From IMG/VR virus record IMGVR_UViG_3300048837_000126, positions 1-43,258 of that record: a stretch of DNA of 43,258 nt. One strand, written 5' to 3'. Shown here piece by piece: positions 7,182-17,369 of this stretch. The notes beneath the pieces were generated by a model that was not told the origin of the DNA, did not search any database, and saw only the letters and a list, made by a program, of their open reading frames with translations. A program made the position numbers and the translations under genes. Source of the stretch: a virus. How positions within the stretch are numbered: position 1 is the stretch's first letter; each line of letters opens with the position of its first letter.

Positions 7182-7829
7182 TCAGTTGAGCTTGAACGCT
7201 TGGATGCCGCCCTGTCCAGGGCCGACGATGAGCGCTTGATTTCCAGAGCCGTCAATAGCGGGGTCGGACGAACGGCAGCGAAGATTGTTATAGAGCCGGA
7301 CGGCAGTGATGTTCGACCCGAAGGTTATCAGACTGGTCCGCGTCCAGTCAAAATAGTGTTCACGGGTCTGGCGCACGTTCCGGCCAACGGCATAAGGCCC
7401 GATGGACATATGTCCGGTGGCGTCGTGCGCCAGCGCGCCAAGCGACGTGGTGTAGGAGAGCCACGGCAAGCACTCGACATTGAAGTCCCAGTCGGACCTG
7501 ACCTGCCCCTGGCCGACCACGAGATACTTGTCGCCGGTTTTCACGTTCGCCAGGTCGATGTGGTGCACAGCCCGCCAGAACGACTGGAGCGGCTGGCCGA
7601 TGGGGACGTTCGTGAAGTTGTCCACGAAGTTGCTGAAGGGGGTCGGCCGCGCCGCCACGCCGTTCGCGGTGGTTTGAGCCGTTCCGGCCGCTGCGTTCGC
7701 GGCGGCAGCGGCTGCGGCTGCGGCGGCGACACCACCGTCCAGGACAAGGTCGTGAGCTTCGAGCGCGTCTACGCGCACAGTCAGCGTGCCGGCTGCGGCT
7801 GTCGCGGCAAGGTCTCGGGCGCGTCCCAT
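7182..7829 (-). CDS. Tail fibre-associated / receptor-binding protein (putative)
   Basis: A 215-aa protein. The N-terminus (residues 1-60) has an Ala-rich run and a trimer-like stretch typical of fibre attachment segments; the remainder is rich in aromatic residues (SFWRAVHHIDL, REHYFDWTRTSLI) as expected of a beta-structured tip. It starts one base after the fibre gene stop and precedes the endolysin. A role as a second fibre, a fibre tip or a chaperone is inferred from this position and composition; I do not recognise a specific family. Confidence 0.6.
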   Translation of the reverse strand: MGRARDLAATAAAGTLTVRVDALEAHDLVLDGGVAAAAAAAAAANAAAGTAQTTANGVAARPTPFSNFVDNFTNVPIGQPLQSFWRAVHHIDLANVKTGDKYLVVGQGQVRSDWDFNVECLPWLSYTTSLGALAHDATGHMSIGPYAVGRNVRQTREHYFDWTRTSLITFGSNITAVRLYNNLRCRSSDPAIDGSGNQALIVGPGQGGIQAFKLN

Positions 7830-9692
7830 TTAAGCCACCACCAGTTCTGTGATCTTGACGAAGCCCGGTGCGCCGTTGCCTCCGGTCTGATTTGCCGCGA
7901 CGAAATTCGCAACCGCGCCCGACCCGCCGGAACCCGGCCCGAGCCCAACGGCTCCGCCCGCCGCACTGCCTGTCGTTGCCGCGTTCTGCTGCGCCGCTCC
8001 GCCATACGGGCCGACGCCACCGGGGGCTCCGCTCCCGACCGAGCCTGTCCCGCTGGTATACGTCGCCCGCTGGCCGGGGCTCCCGTATACCTTCTGATCC
8101 CCGGTTCCGGTGGCAGGGTCTCCCCCCGCCCCGCCGTTTCCTTGGGACGCCGCCGTCCCCGCCGCCCCGCCTGTCCCGCCCTTGGCGACGCACAGCGTCC
8201 CGACGCTCGTGTCTCCGCCGTTCCCGCCATTCGCCCCCGACGCACCGACGCCGCCGGCCCCGATGGTAACGGCCTTGGAAGCGCCGATGTCCGCCGCCGT
8301 AACCAGCTTCACGGAGAGCGCGCCGGCCCCGCCGCCGCCGCCGCCTGTCACGACAGAGGCTCCCCCAACCACGCCGCCCGCCGCTCCGCCTGCGCCGACG
8401 CACTCGACCACGGCCGTAACCATGCCGACCGTAGGAGTGTACGTCCCGTTCGCCGAGAACGTCTGCACAACTTGCCGTGGGGTTGGTGCGGAGGCAGCCG
8501 ATACCCACTTGCTGACGCCGTCCGACACCAGGCGTATGCCAGAACGCGCGACAGACAAGACAGCCGAAGTGCCGCCGTTAATCGTGTCGGCCCCTGCGCG
8601 CTGGATCGTTAGCGTGTTTGTCGGTGTCACGCCCCCCGCCAGGTCGAAGATGTCTAGCGGCTCCCCCGGATTAACAGCATTAGCGGCGGGCAGTGTATAG
8701 ACGCGCGGGGCTGTCAGCGCAGTCGCTACGAGAACGACCCGGCTGTCCGCCGAAATAGACGCCGCTGCGTTTGGCCCGGTCATCACCTTCGTGATCTCCA
8801 GGTTTTGACGACTGTTCTTCTTGTCGCTCACATCCGACAGGTCGTTCGCCGCGATCAGTGCGTTCGTGACGTTGACCGCCTTGAACTCGACCACGTCGAT
8901 CTGCGCGCCGGCCGCAGCGCCGGCCGCCAGGGTGATCGTCGGCGACACCGCCGTGTACTCGCCGAGCGGGTCAAGCAGCACACCGTCGTAGTAGACGAAC
9001 AGGGCGTTGGTCGTGAACGGCCCGACCGCGATGACGGTCTGCCCGTCAGTCATGATGTACTTGCGGCGGATCGCGGAACTGACGCCATTCAGGAGAAGCG
9101 TGATATCAGACAGTGCTTCAGCCGCAGCTTGCGCGGAACTGTCGGCGCTGGCGGCAGCAGCCACACTGGTTGTCGCCGAAGCTATGGCGTCCTGCATCAA
9201 CTGCTCGAAGCCAGTCCGGTCGATCATCTCGACTGCGCCGTTCTCGTCGAACGCCAGGATTTTTGACAGCCGCGCTGTGACGACCGGCAACGACAGCAAG
9301 TTCGGGTCTTCTGTGGTGTAGGCCGCGTCGCCGATGCGGACGGATCGCCGGGCCGAGCGCAGCAGGTACTGCGCGATCATCGTCAGCTTGTCGAGCGCGT
9401 TGTCCAGCGTGCCTTCGAGCACGGTCTGCCCGTTCTCGAAGTCGATCAACTGGGAGGGCGACGGGTTGCGGACGATCATCACCCGCACCAGGTTCCCCGG
9501 CGGGACGGTGAACGTCACCTCGCCGCCGTTGTCGGTTCCCGCTCCGGTGATGACGAAGCCCGCGACCTGGAGCACCCCGTTCAGCGCGACGAACAGATCG
9601 GCGTTCGACAGGAAGCGGGAGGGGAACTCGAAGACCGTGCTGACCCCGTCGCCGAGGTAGGAGTATTCTACGGTTTGGGCTTCAACCGGCAT
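7830..9692 (-). CDS. Tail fibre protein, T7-fibre-like N-terminus and glycine-rich tip
   Basis: A 620-aa fibre. Residues 1-150 (SYLGDGVSTVFEFPSRFL, then LDNALDKLTMIAQYLLRSARRSVR) match the T7-type fibre head that docks to the tail tube. The middle has Ala-rich and beta-repeat segments. Residues about 430-605 are extremely Gly-rich (GGGGGGAGALSVKLV, GGNGGDT repeats), like the polyglycine adhesin tips of other phages, which bind the bacterial surface and diversify by recombination. It starts just after the large internal virion gene. Host receptor cannot be deduced. Confidence 0.87.
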   Translation of the reverse strand: MPVEAQTVEYSYLGDGVSTVFEFPSRFLSNADLFVALNGVLQVAGFVITGAGTDNGGEVTFTVPPGNLVRVMIVRNPSPSQLIDFENGQTVLEGTLDNALDKLTMIAQYLLRSARRSVRIGDAAYTTEDPNLLSLPVVTARLSKILAFDENGAVEMIDRTGFEQLMQDAIASATTSVAAAASADSSAQAAAEALSDITLLLNGVSSAIRRKYIMTDGQTVIAVGPFTTNALFVYYDGVLLDPLGEYTAVSPTITLAAGAAAGAQIDVVEFKAVNVTNALIAANDLSDVSDKKNSRQNLEITKVMTGPNAAASISADSRVVLVATALTAPRVYTLPAANAVNPGEPLDIFDLAGGVTPTNTLTIQRAGADTINGGTSAVLSVARSGIRLVSDGVSKWVSAASAPTPRQVVQTFSANGTYTPTVGMVTAVVECVGAGGAAGGVVGGASVVTGGGGGGAGALSVKLVTAADIGASKAVTIGAGGVGASGANGGNGGDTSVGTLCVAKGGTGGAAGTAASQGNGGAGGDPATGTGDQKVYGSPGQRATYTSGTGSVGSGAPGGVGPYGGAAQQNAATTGSAAGGAVGLGPGSGGSGAVANFVAANQTGGNGAPGFVKITELVVA

Positions 9693-9693
9693 G

Positions 9694-12600
9694 TCACCGC
9701 CTCGTGTAGTTGGAGTTGCCGGTCAGCACCTGCAACATTTCGCGCATGCCATAGTAGCTTTGGAACGGCAAGGCAGCAATCGCCTGATTTACGTCGTGTT
9801 TCGGCGGCGTCTTGCCCCGCGCCTTATCCGCCGATACGCGGCCTATGGCAACCGCGCTGTCGATCATGCCGGCCGTGGGGCCGAGCAAAGCGCCAAACGC
9901 GGCGGCGCTATCCGAAGCGCGGGTCGAGGTGATGCCGACGCCGCCCTGCCCGCCGAGCATGGCGATGGGCGACTTCACCGGGTTGAACCGATAGTCGTAG
10001 CCGACTGCGCCCGAGACGCGTTCGGCCCGGTTCGCGATGTCGAATAGCACCGGGAAGAAGCCCGAGCGGTCCAAGCCCTCACCGATCAGCAGCATCGGGT
10101 TCTTCGCCGTCTCCTCGGTATACTTCTTCCAGCGCTCCGCGCCGCCCCGCCAGGCGGCAAGATAGGATGTCATGGCACCCAAGGCCGTCAGCGCGGCCAG
10201 CCCGCCCACAAGCCGCGCGTGGCTCTCCTGGAGTCCACGGATCATGACGCGGCTGTGAGCGCCCATCGCGTAACCCGAGAACTGCGTGAGCATCTTGCCG
10301 ACCGGGTGGTTAGCGAACAGAGGCGCATCGCCGATGCCCCGTCGCGAGACGATGCTATTCACGTCGGTATTGATCGCTGCGCGATAGACCCGCACCGCGT
10401 TCTCGTTGCGCGCGATCTCCTCGGGCGTGCCGCGCTCGGTCAGCCAGCGCTCGGTGTTCGCCACGCGGATGTCGTCCACCGTCTCGCCGTACTTGCCGAA
10501 CAGCCGGGCGATGTCGCCCTGTGTCTGCTCGTCCACACCGAGCATGCGCAGCAGCCGCGTGCCGTCACCCTTGACGAAGGAGCCGTCCTTGCCGCCGTTC
10601 CCGAGGATCGCTTCGAGCACCCTGTGCTGCGACACGCTCGAAGCGATAGCCTGCTGCGCGTCGGTGAACAGGTTGATGAAGTTCCAGCGAGACGCCAGCC
10701 CGGTCGCCTTCTGCATGAAGCGCTCGACCTGCGTGGTGCGGGTCAGGAACGGATCGGCGATGTCGCCGTTCGCCGCCATGAGCGAATGCGTGACGCGCTC
10801 GCTCACGAGCCCAGCCAGCTTCGCCTCCTTCAGCGACGCCTTGAACCCGCCGCTGCCGGCGTCGAAGGCTTGGGCCAGCGCCTGCGGCATGGTGCGCAGA
10901 TACGGCCCGAGCCCGTGCACCATGGCCGGGCGATAGAAGTCCGTGATGTTGGCCAGCAAGACGCCGCCCATCTGGCGCAGATAGTTGAAGTGCATCAGCG
11001 AGCGGGAGATGCTGGCGAAGTTCGAATTGTTCACCCCCTGGCCATAGGTGCCACGGATCAGGTCGCGCCCGGCCTTCGTGTCGGTGATCGCCGAGCTTTC
11101 GTCCTGCGCCAGGGCCTGCTGCGCTTCGAGCTTCGCCTTCGCGAGATCAGCCTTGCTGCCGAACTTCTTCCGGCCGAGCACGGCGTTCAGGTCGTCAATG
11201 GTCGCGGCCTGGTCCACCGCTACGCGCAGATCGGAATACTCCTGCGCGATCTGCGCAAGCTGGTCCGACATATCCGCCTTGCCGAAGCGGCGGGTCAGTT
11301 CGATCTCGCCGGCCATCGACCGCGCGTAGCGGTTCGCCACTTCGCGCACGTCATCCTTCAGCCAGCCCTTGCCTTGAAGCAGTTCGTCGGGAACCATGAA
11401 GGTCCGGTCCTTCAGCGGGCCGCTGGTGATCTTCGTGATGAACGCCGGCAGGTCGTCGCGCTGCTGCACCTTGCCGGTGATCTTGTCGTAAATCTCCTTC
11501 GCCGTCGCACGGCCGGCGGCCTCGAAGTCGTAGGCTTCGCCCTTCTCCAGCCCGAGCGCACGGCGCGGCCCCCACTTCCCGTCGAAGCGGTTCTCGACCG
11601 CCTCCAGCACGCGGGCGAACTGGCCGCGCTGCGCCTCGGCCCGAGCCTTCACCTCATCCGGCGCGAGCTTCGCAGCCCGCTCCTTCATCTTGCCGACCGC
11701 TTCGCCACGGCGGATGCTGCGCTCACCCGCCTGCGCCGTTACATCGTCGAGCAACTTGGTCAGGGTTTGCACAAGCTGCTCGGCGTCGATCACGCCGAAC
11801 TCGCCCTGCGTCACCTTCTCGCCCTGCGCCAGCAACTGGCTTTCTCGCTGGCCCTTGCGCTTCGCCGCGCCGGCCGCCTGCTGCTCGGGCGTCTTGCTCG
11901 CAGCCGGGGCCAGCGCCGCGCGCAGGTCGTCGGCGTTGATGCCCTGAACCGACAGCTTCTCCAGTTCGTCGATCAGCGACTGCGCCGTGGCGCGGGCGGC
12001 CTCCTGCTCGGCGCGGCGCTGCTGCCAGAACTGCGCCAAGCCCTCGGGCTGGTCGCCTCCCTCGCTCGCCTTCTCCAGCGCGGCGAGCCGGCGGTCGGAC
12101 GCGGCAAGCGCCTTCTGGATGCGGTCGGCCTCCTTCAGCGCGTCGCCAAGGGCGCTCTCGGCCTGGCCCACGGGGTCCGTGGCCAGCCGGTTCATGATGT
12201 TCTTGATCCGCTTGCCCGACGACAGGACGGCCCGCTTGGCGGTCTCCTGCGCGTCGTCGATCCGCTGGCTGATCCGCTCGTAGCGGGCCGACTGCGCGTC
12301 GGGGTTCACGGCCGTCAGGTTCCGCATCCGGCCGCGCAGGTTCGCGCGCTCGGTCAGGTAGTTCTTCAGTTCGTCGCCGCCCTGATCCATCAGGCGCTTC
12401 ACCTCGGCGCGAGCCGTCGCCTTGGCCTGCTCGTCCACGGCGTCGCGAACGCGGCCCCGCGCTTCGGACAGGTCGTCGATCAGGTCTTCGAGGTGCGCGT
12501 GCCTGGCGTCGAGCGCCTTGCCCTCGGCCCCGATCTCGTCGATGCGCTTCGAACGCTCGGCACCGGACAAGCCAATGTCCTCGGAACGCTGGCGATACTT

Positions 12601-14040
12601 GGCGCGGGCGGCCACGATCTCGGCGCTCTCGCCCTCGTAGGCTCGCGCCATGCGCTCGGCGAAGTGCCGGCCGATGGTGTCCAGGAACTCGGGCTCGGAC
12701 GACAGCAGCCGGTCGCGATTGTAGACGCGGCTGAAGTAGCTGGCGGCCGTCTTCACGTCCAGGTCGCCTTCCTCCAGGAGCCCGAGCTTCAGGGCATCCT
12801 TCGTGAAGTCATCGAACAGCTTGCGGTAGCCCTGCGCGGCGCGGGCAACGAAGGGGTTTGCATCCTCGTCACCGTTACGCATAGCCCGGCCGACCGCGTT
12901 GTAAAAGTCGTCCTGGCTCATGCGCGTGCCGGCCGAGCGCATCTCCTTGTAGGACGCCTCGGCCGCGCTCATCGCCTCGGCCTGAAGCCCGGTCACGCGC
13001 GTTCGGATCGCGGCCTCGACAGACACGCCGGTCGTATCGCCAGCGGAGTGCATGGCCCGATAGATCGTGCTCTCGTAGAGATTGCCGGCTACCTGCCGAG
13101 CCGATGCCGCATAGCGCTGGGTTGCCCGCAGCACGGGGTTGAACCAGGACGTGGCTTTGGTAGCCGCGCTTGCCGCGACACCCTCCACTGCCAGTTCCTC
13201 GCGGGTGCGAGCCCGCTGAACCGGGTCAACATAGAACGCCCCTTCGGCGACATCCGCGCCGGCTCCAGCAGGAGAGCGATCAGCAAGAACCTGAGCAGGT
13301 ACGAACTCATTCGGCTTGGCCCCCGATTGAATGTCAGAGATGTTCTCCAGCGCGCGCTCGGCGGTGATCCGCGCGTTCTTCCCCAGCACGGCCGCGACGC
13401 CGCCCCCGAGCATGGACCCGAGCACGGCCGCCGCGCCGATGTTGACCAGGCTCTCGGCCCCGGTGCGCGTCTCCTGCGTGGCCTGCAAGAAGCCTTCGGT
13501 GGCGGCCTGCGTCGCTGCGGCCGAAGCGCCGGCCATCAGCATCGACTTGCCCACGGACCAGGTGCCCTTCGCCCCCCGCACCGCCACGGTGCCGGGGATC
13601 AGCGTCGGGGCGTCGAACACGCCGGCCGCGATCTGCGCGAACGTTCCGGTCCAGCCGGACGCCTCCAGCGTCTCTCGGTCACGCTGTTCCATCTGGATTT
13701 GCGAGCGGACGGCGTCGGCGCGCCGGCCGTTCAGCACGCCCATGAAGCTGTTCTCGTAGCCCTGGAGATTGTGCTCCTTGATGTAGGCAACCGGATCGAA
13801 GTTGCCGTCATCCGAGTTATCCACGCCCGTGTCCTTGCGCGACAGCAGGGAGCCAATGGTGTTGTCCTGCCGGAACGCCGCCGCGACCGTCGAACGCTGC
13901 GCGATCTCCTGCGCCTTCGCGATGGTCTCGGGCGTGTCGTAGCCGGCGAGCGTCGGGCTCGTCGGCTTCTTGGCGTAGTCCATGAACAGCCCGGCCGGGC
14001 CGGCTTCAGCGTCCAGTTCGTCGAAAGTCTTGAAGGTCAC
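9694..14040 (-). CDS. Large internal virion protein (gp16-like)
   Basis: A 1448-aa protein, the largest in the genome. The N-terminal 250 residues contain amphipathic segments (SMLMAGASAAATQAATEGF, SLVNIGAAAVLGSML) typical of ejected internal core proteins that insert in the envelope; residues about 430-870 are long charged helices and coiled coils. There is no transglycosylase motif here; that domain is in the upstream neighbour. Size, order (last of three internal proteins, before the fibre) and composition match T7 gp16, which builds the trans-envelope channel. The ATG overlaps the previous stop (ATGA). Confidence 0.82.
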   Translation of the reverse strand: MTFKTFDELDAEAGPAGLFMDYAKKPTSPTLAGYDTPETIAKAQEIAQRSTVAAAFRQDNTIGSLLSRKDTGVDNSDDGNFDPVAYIKEHNLQGYENSFMGVLNGRRADAVRSQIQMEQRDRETLEASGWTGTFAQIAAGVFDAPTLIPGTVAVRGAKGTWSVGKSMLMAGASAAATQAATEGFLQATQETRTGAESLVNIGAAAVLGSMLGGGVAAVLGKNARITAERALENISDIQSGAKPNEFVPAQVLADRSPAGAGADVAEGAFYVDPVQRARTREELAVEGVAASAATKATSWFNPVLRATQRYAASARQVAGNLYESTIYRAMHSAGDTTGVSVEAAIRTRVTGLQAEAMSAAEASYKEMRSAGTRMSQDDFYNAVGRAMRNGDEDANPFVARAAQGYRKLFDDFTKDALKLGLLEEGDLDVKTAASYFSRVYNRDRLLSSEPEFLDTIGRHFAERMARAYEGESAEIVAARAKYRQRSEDIGLSGAERSKRIDEIGAEGKALDARHAHLEDLIDDLSEARGRVRDAVDEQAKATARAEVKRLMDQGGDELKNYLTERANLRGRMRNLTAVNPDAQSARYERISQRIDDAQETAKRAVLSSGKRIKNIMNRLATDPVGQAESALGDALKEADRIQKALAASDRRLAALEKASEGGDQPEGLAQFWQQRRAEQEAARATAQSLIDELEKLSVQGINADDLRAALAPAASKTPEQQAAGAAKRKGQRESQLLAQGEKVTQGEFGVIDAEQLVQTLTKLLDDVTAQAGERSIRRGEAVGKMKERAAKLAPDEVKARAEAQRGQFARVLEAVENRFDGKWGPRRALGLEKGEAYDFEAAGRATAKEIYDKITGKVQQRDDLPAFITKITSGPLKDRTFMVPDELLQGKGWLKDDVREVANRYARSMAGEIELTRRFGKADMSDQLAQIAQEYSDLRVAVDQAATIDDLNAVLGRKKFGSKADLAKAKLEAQQALAQDESSAITDTKAGRDLIRGTYGQGVNNSNFASISRSLMHFNYLRQMGGVLLANITDFYRPAMVHGLGPYLRTMPQALAQAFDAGSGGFKASLKEAKLAGLVSERVTHSLMAANGDIADPFLTRTTQVERFMQKATGLASRWNFINLFTDAQQAIASSVSQHRVLEAILGNGGKDGSFVKGDGTRLLRMLGVDEQTQGDIARLFGKYGETVDDIRVANTERWLTERGTPEEIARNENAVRVYRAAINTDVNSIVSRRGIGDAPLFANHPVGKMLTQFSGYAMGAHSRVMIRGLQESHARLVGGLAALTALGAMTSYLAAWRGGAERWKKYTEETAKNPMLLIGEGLDRSGFFPVLFDIANRAERVSGAVGYDYRFNPVKSPIAMLGGQGGVGITSTRASDSAAAFGALLGPTAGMIDSAVAIGRVSADKARGKTPPKHDVNQAIAALPFQSYYGMREMLQVLTGNSNYTRR

Positions 14041-16799
14041 GGCACGATCCCGATGTCGCGGAGCCGGAACTGGCTCTCAATCTGCTTAAACAGCATAGCC
14101 TCATCCGCTGTGTTGATGTTAGGCGCGTCGGTCGGATTGACCTGCCGCTTACGCTCGGCCGCCTGCGCGTCGCGAAGCCGCTGGTTCGCCTTCTCCCTGG
14201 CCGCGCGCTCCTTCTGCGCCGGGGTGTCGAGCAGACTGCTCTGGTGGGCTGGCACCTCGAAGGGGATGCCGAACTGGTCATAGCCGGTGAAGGGCTGCGC
14301 GTTTTTGTCGGCGATGGCCTTGTTCTTCTCCCCGACATAGGTGTCCACGTCGGGGAAGAACGCGCCGTTCAGAATGTGCACGTCCTGCTCGGGCGTCTTC
14401 GGCACGACCATGATCTGGTAGGGCACGGACTGGTAGCTCGTCTCCTGGCCCGGCTTGCTATCCCGGCGCTTCACCGACATCGGCTGGCCGTCGAAGCCGG
14501 CGCGCGTGCTGACGCCGTCGCGCTCGACCGGGAGCAGCACGATCTGGTCGGGCTCGACCACGATGCCGAGGTTGTCCTTGACCGTCTTCGCCGCCTGCTC
14601 GTTGATCCAGCCGTAGCCGTCGCTGCCGACGCCCGCGATCTTGGGAAGCCCGGCCTTGCTCGGCGGATAGCGGGTGATGACGCCGTTCTGCGTGCCGAAC
14701 TGCTTCTGGAACTGCATGTCCGCATAGGCCAGGGCGGCGTCAGGATCGCGGTGCTTCTCGAAACCCTCGGTCGCGAAGGACGCATAGATCGACGAGATCG
14801 CCGTGCGCTGCTGGCCGGTCGGCAACTGCGCGCTGAAGGGCGCGTCGCTGAAGGGGTTCCAGGACGAGAAGTTCGACTGGAGCCGCTTGTCGATCTGCTC
14901 CTGCGTCAAGCTCTGCTTCTTGAACTGCTGAAGCTGCTCCTGCTTCACCGGGTTCAGCTTCTCGGGATCGCGGGCGTCCTTCATGATCCGGTCGGCCGCC
15001 TGCTCCGTCGAGAGCCCGAGCCCTTCGGTCAGCCGGCGATATTCGCCAGCGGACTTCTCCAGATCGGTGCCGCCTTCGACGCCGGCAAAGGCGTTCGGGT
15101 TCTGGCGCATCATGTTGGCCGCCGTGAGCAGCCCGGCCGCGACCTTGGCCCGATCTTCCGAGATCAGCGCGCCACGCATCGCCGTGGCAAACGACTGCGG
15201 AACCACGCCGGTCTTGTCGAACACGCTTGCCGCGAGCGCAGCCGGATCGCCGCCGGCCTTGACGCCACGGTCATAGTAGGCGCTGACGCCGTCGCGGTGA
15301 TCCTTGTTGTAGGGGTTCGCCACGGCGCGCCCGCCCTGCATCAGAGACAGGCCGGTCGCGTAGTCGCCCTCGTCCTTGAAGCGCTGCTTGATGATGTTCT
15401 CGGCCTTCGAGATTTGATCGAAGTCCGTCAGCAAGCCGTTGCGCCGCGCGTCCGCATAAGCGGCCTGCGGGGCGGTGCCCTCCTTCAGGTCGATGTAGAG
15501 CGCGTTCCGCTTGGCCTCCATGGCTTCCTGCGCCGCCTGCGTCGCCTGCGCCGCCTGCTGGATCAGCGAGCGCTGCGCCGTCTCGGTGACGGCCGCATTC
15601 TGCTGCGGCGTCAGGTTGCTCCCGGCGGCGCTCGGGGCGGCCGTCGTGCCGCTCCCGTTGAACTTGCGGGTCAGCAGCCCGTAGACTTCGGACACCGTGC
15701 GGGGCTCGTTGCGTGCGAAGAAGATGCTGCGGTTAGCCGCTGCCTCCTTCGGGAACAGCGTCGCGGCCGAAGCGCCAGCGTCAGATTGCAGGGCGCGCAA
15801 GAAGTTCGTGCCGCCGGTCTGCCCCATGAAGTGGAGCATGTAGAGATTGGCGTCCGTGACCGGAAGCTTCTCGGCCGTAAGCTTCGCCGTCGAGGCCGCG
15901 ATATACTGGTCCAGCACCTTCTCCTGAAGGTCTGGATTGTTGCGCGGGTCGCTCGGGGTGTTCTTGTTCTCCTCCGTTACAGGCGGCGCGCCCGCCTTGC
16001 CGGCGAAGGCGTTCCAGGTATCGGTCAGGAACTGGTAACGGCCGCGAGCGCTGCTGGAACTATTCTTCGCCGTGTCGTCGCCGCCGCTCTCCTTGCCGCG
16101 CAGCGCCGCGCGAAAGCCGCCGCCGACCTGTGACGCGATGACGCCGGCCGGGTCTTTCTGCGCCCGCGCGCTCTCCGCGACATAGGCGAGCGAGTTCTTC
16201 GCCTCGGCCTTCAGGCGCTCCTTCTCGACCGCCGGCAGCGTGGACTTGTCGATCAGGTCGATCTGCTGCTGCGCGAACTGCTCATAGGTCAACGGGTTGT
16301 TCTGAACCTGGAGCCCGGCCTTCCGCTGCTCCTCGGAAAGCACCTGCTTCGTGTTCGTGTCCTGCTGCGTATACTGGTCCTTGAACGCCGACGCGGTGCG
16401 GGCGGCCGTGAACCGGGCGGCCTTGGCTTGGTACTCGGCCCGAGCGCCTTCCGGCAGGTTCTTCAGCCATTCGTCGAAGCGCGTGGCGGTCGCGGTACGA
16501 GCGCCCTGCCACCAGCCTTCGCCGTTGCCGGCGAGCCCCGTGCGCTGGCGCTGCTCGTAGTCGGTGTTGTCGGCCTCCTGGAGCTTGACGAACTGCTCCT
16601 CGTAGCCGAACTCCTGGACCTTCTTGGCGTTGGCCTGGACCTTGGCCGCCAGCCCGCCGAGCGCGTCCCCGAGGCCGCTTATCGCGGTGGCTTCCTGCCC
16701 GCCGAACGACGCCGACGTAGCCTTCTCGACCTGATACTGACCGGACGGCAACTCGTTCCGGTTGCCCATGGACATGATATCGACGGGAAGACGGACCAT
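14037..16799 (-). CDS. Internal virion protein with lytic transglycosylase domain (gp15-like)
   Basis: A 920-aa internal core protein. Residues about 225-385 look like a soluble lytic transglycosylase/lysozyme-like fold: LRGKESGGDD (catalytic Glu about 237), GRYQFLTDTWNAFAG and LYMLHFMGQTGG. It would cut murein during DNA ejection. The rest is helical and Gln/Ala-rich. In T7 this activity sits in gp16, so here it has been assigned to the middle internal protein. The start at 16799 lies three bases after the preceding gene; a later in-frame ATG (residue 11) is possible. Confidence 0.82.
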   Translation of the reverse strand: MVRLPVDIMSMGNRNELPSGQYQVEKATSASFGGQEATAISGLGDALGGLAAKVQANAKKVQEFGYEEQFVKLQEADNTDYEQRQRTGLAGNGEGWWQGARTATATRFDEWLKNLPEGARAEYQAKAARFTAARTASAFKDQYTQQDTNTKQVLSEEQRKAGLQVQNNPLTYEQFAQQQIDLIDKSTLPAVEKERLKAEAKNSLAYVAESARAQKDPAGVIASQVGGGFRAALRGKESGGDDTAKNSSSSARGRYQFLTDTWNAFAGKAGAPPVTEENKNTPSDPRNNPDLQEKVLDQYIAASTAKLTAEKLPVTDANLYMLHFMGQTGGTNFLRALQSDAGASAATLFPKEAAANRSIFFARNEPRTVSEVYGLLTRKFNGSGTTAAPSAAGSNLTPQQNAAVTETAQRSLIQQAAQATQAAQEAMEAKRNALYIDLKEGTAPQAAYADARRNGLLTDFDQISKAENIIKQRFKDEGDYATGLSLMQGGRAVANPYNKDHRDGVSAYYDRGVKAGGDPAALAASVFDKTGVVPQSFATAMRGALISEDRAKVAAGLLTAANMMRQNPNAFAGVEGGTDLEKSAGEYRRLTEGLGLSTEQAADRIMKDARDPEKLNPVKQEQLQQFKKQSLTQEQIDKRLQSNFSSWNPFSDAPFSAQLPTGQQRTAISSIYASFATEGFEKHRDPDAALAYADMQFQKQFGTQNGVITRYPPSKAGLPKIAGVGSDGYGWINEQAAKTVKDNLGIVVEPDQIVLLPVERDGVSTRAGFDGQPMSVKRRDSKPGQETSYQSVPYQIMVVPKTPEQDVHILNGAFFPDVDTYVGEKNKAIADKNAQPFTGYDQFGIPFEVPAHQSSLLDTPAQKERAAREKANQRLRDAQAAERKRQVNPTDAPNINTADEAMLFKQIESQFRLRDIGIVP

Positions 16800-16802
16800 G
16801 GA

Positions 16803-17369
16803 TCACACCGTATAGAGTTTCGAGAAGCCGGTGAGCAGGGACGAACCCGCCCCGAGATAGCCGGCGGTGACGGCGCTCTTGCCTTTCGCCCGCTCCAGTT
16901 CCGCACTGGACCGCAGCCCCTGTGCTCGCGTCGAGCTATCCCACAGGGCGGTCATGCTATCGAGCGCGCCCTGCTGGTTCACCGTGTCGAGCACGTCGCT
17001 GACACTGCCGGACAATTCCAGCCCGCTCTCAATCGACGCCGCGCGCACGCCGGCCATCTTCTGCCGCGTGCGCTGCGAGATTTCCGTGGCGCGGGACGCG
17101 CCCTTCTGCTGCTCGATTTGCGCCTGCTGCTCCTGGACGGCCGCGTTGTAGTTGGCCGCCTTCTTCTGCGCCTGCGCTTGGGCGAGCGTCCCGGCGACGC
17201 CGAGGGCGGTCGAGCCGATGGTCAGGGCCGTGCCGAGCGAGAAGCCGGACCCGATTGCCGCAGCCGCGCCACCCGCAGCCGCTGCCGCACCGCCAGCCGC
17301 AGCCGCGCCGCCGAACAACGTGCCGACCGAAGAAGCGATGGCCGCGCCGATAGGAATGAGGAATGCCAT
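16803..17369 (-). CDS. Internal virion protein (gp14-like)
   Basis: A 188-aa protein with a strongly hydrophobic Ala/Gly-rich N-terminus (residues 1-75) followed by a Gln/Lys/Ala-rich helix (AQAQAQKKAANYNAAVQEQQ) and a polar C-terminus. This is the pattern of T7 gp14, the small internal core protein that enters the outer membrane during ejection. The ATG at 17369 overlaps the preceding TGA (TGATG); longer frames start inside that gene and are not needed. It is first of the three internal virion genes. Confidence 0.8.
   Translation of the reverse strand: MAFLIPIGAAIASSVGTLFGGAAAAGGAAAAAGGAAAAIGSGFSLGTALTIGSTALGVAGTLAQAQAQKKAANYNAAVQEQQAQIEQQKGASRATEISQRTRQKMAGVRAASIESGLELSGSVSDVLDTVNQQGALDSMTALWDSSTRAQGLRSSAELERAKGKSAVTAGYLGAGSSLLTGFSKLYTV

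Noticed and set aside
10219-14283. Long + strand open frame (over 1300 codons) opposite the internal virion proteins
   Set aside because: It is a frame left open by GC-rich codons on the other strand; the product is a low-complexity Arg/Leu/Val mix with no domain, and the - strand genes have clear families and tight overlaps.
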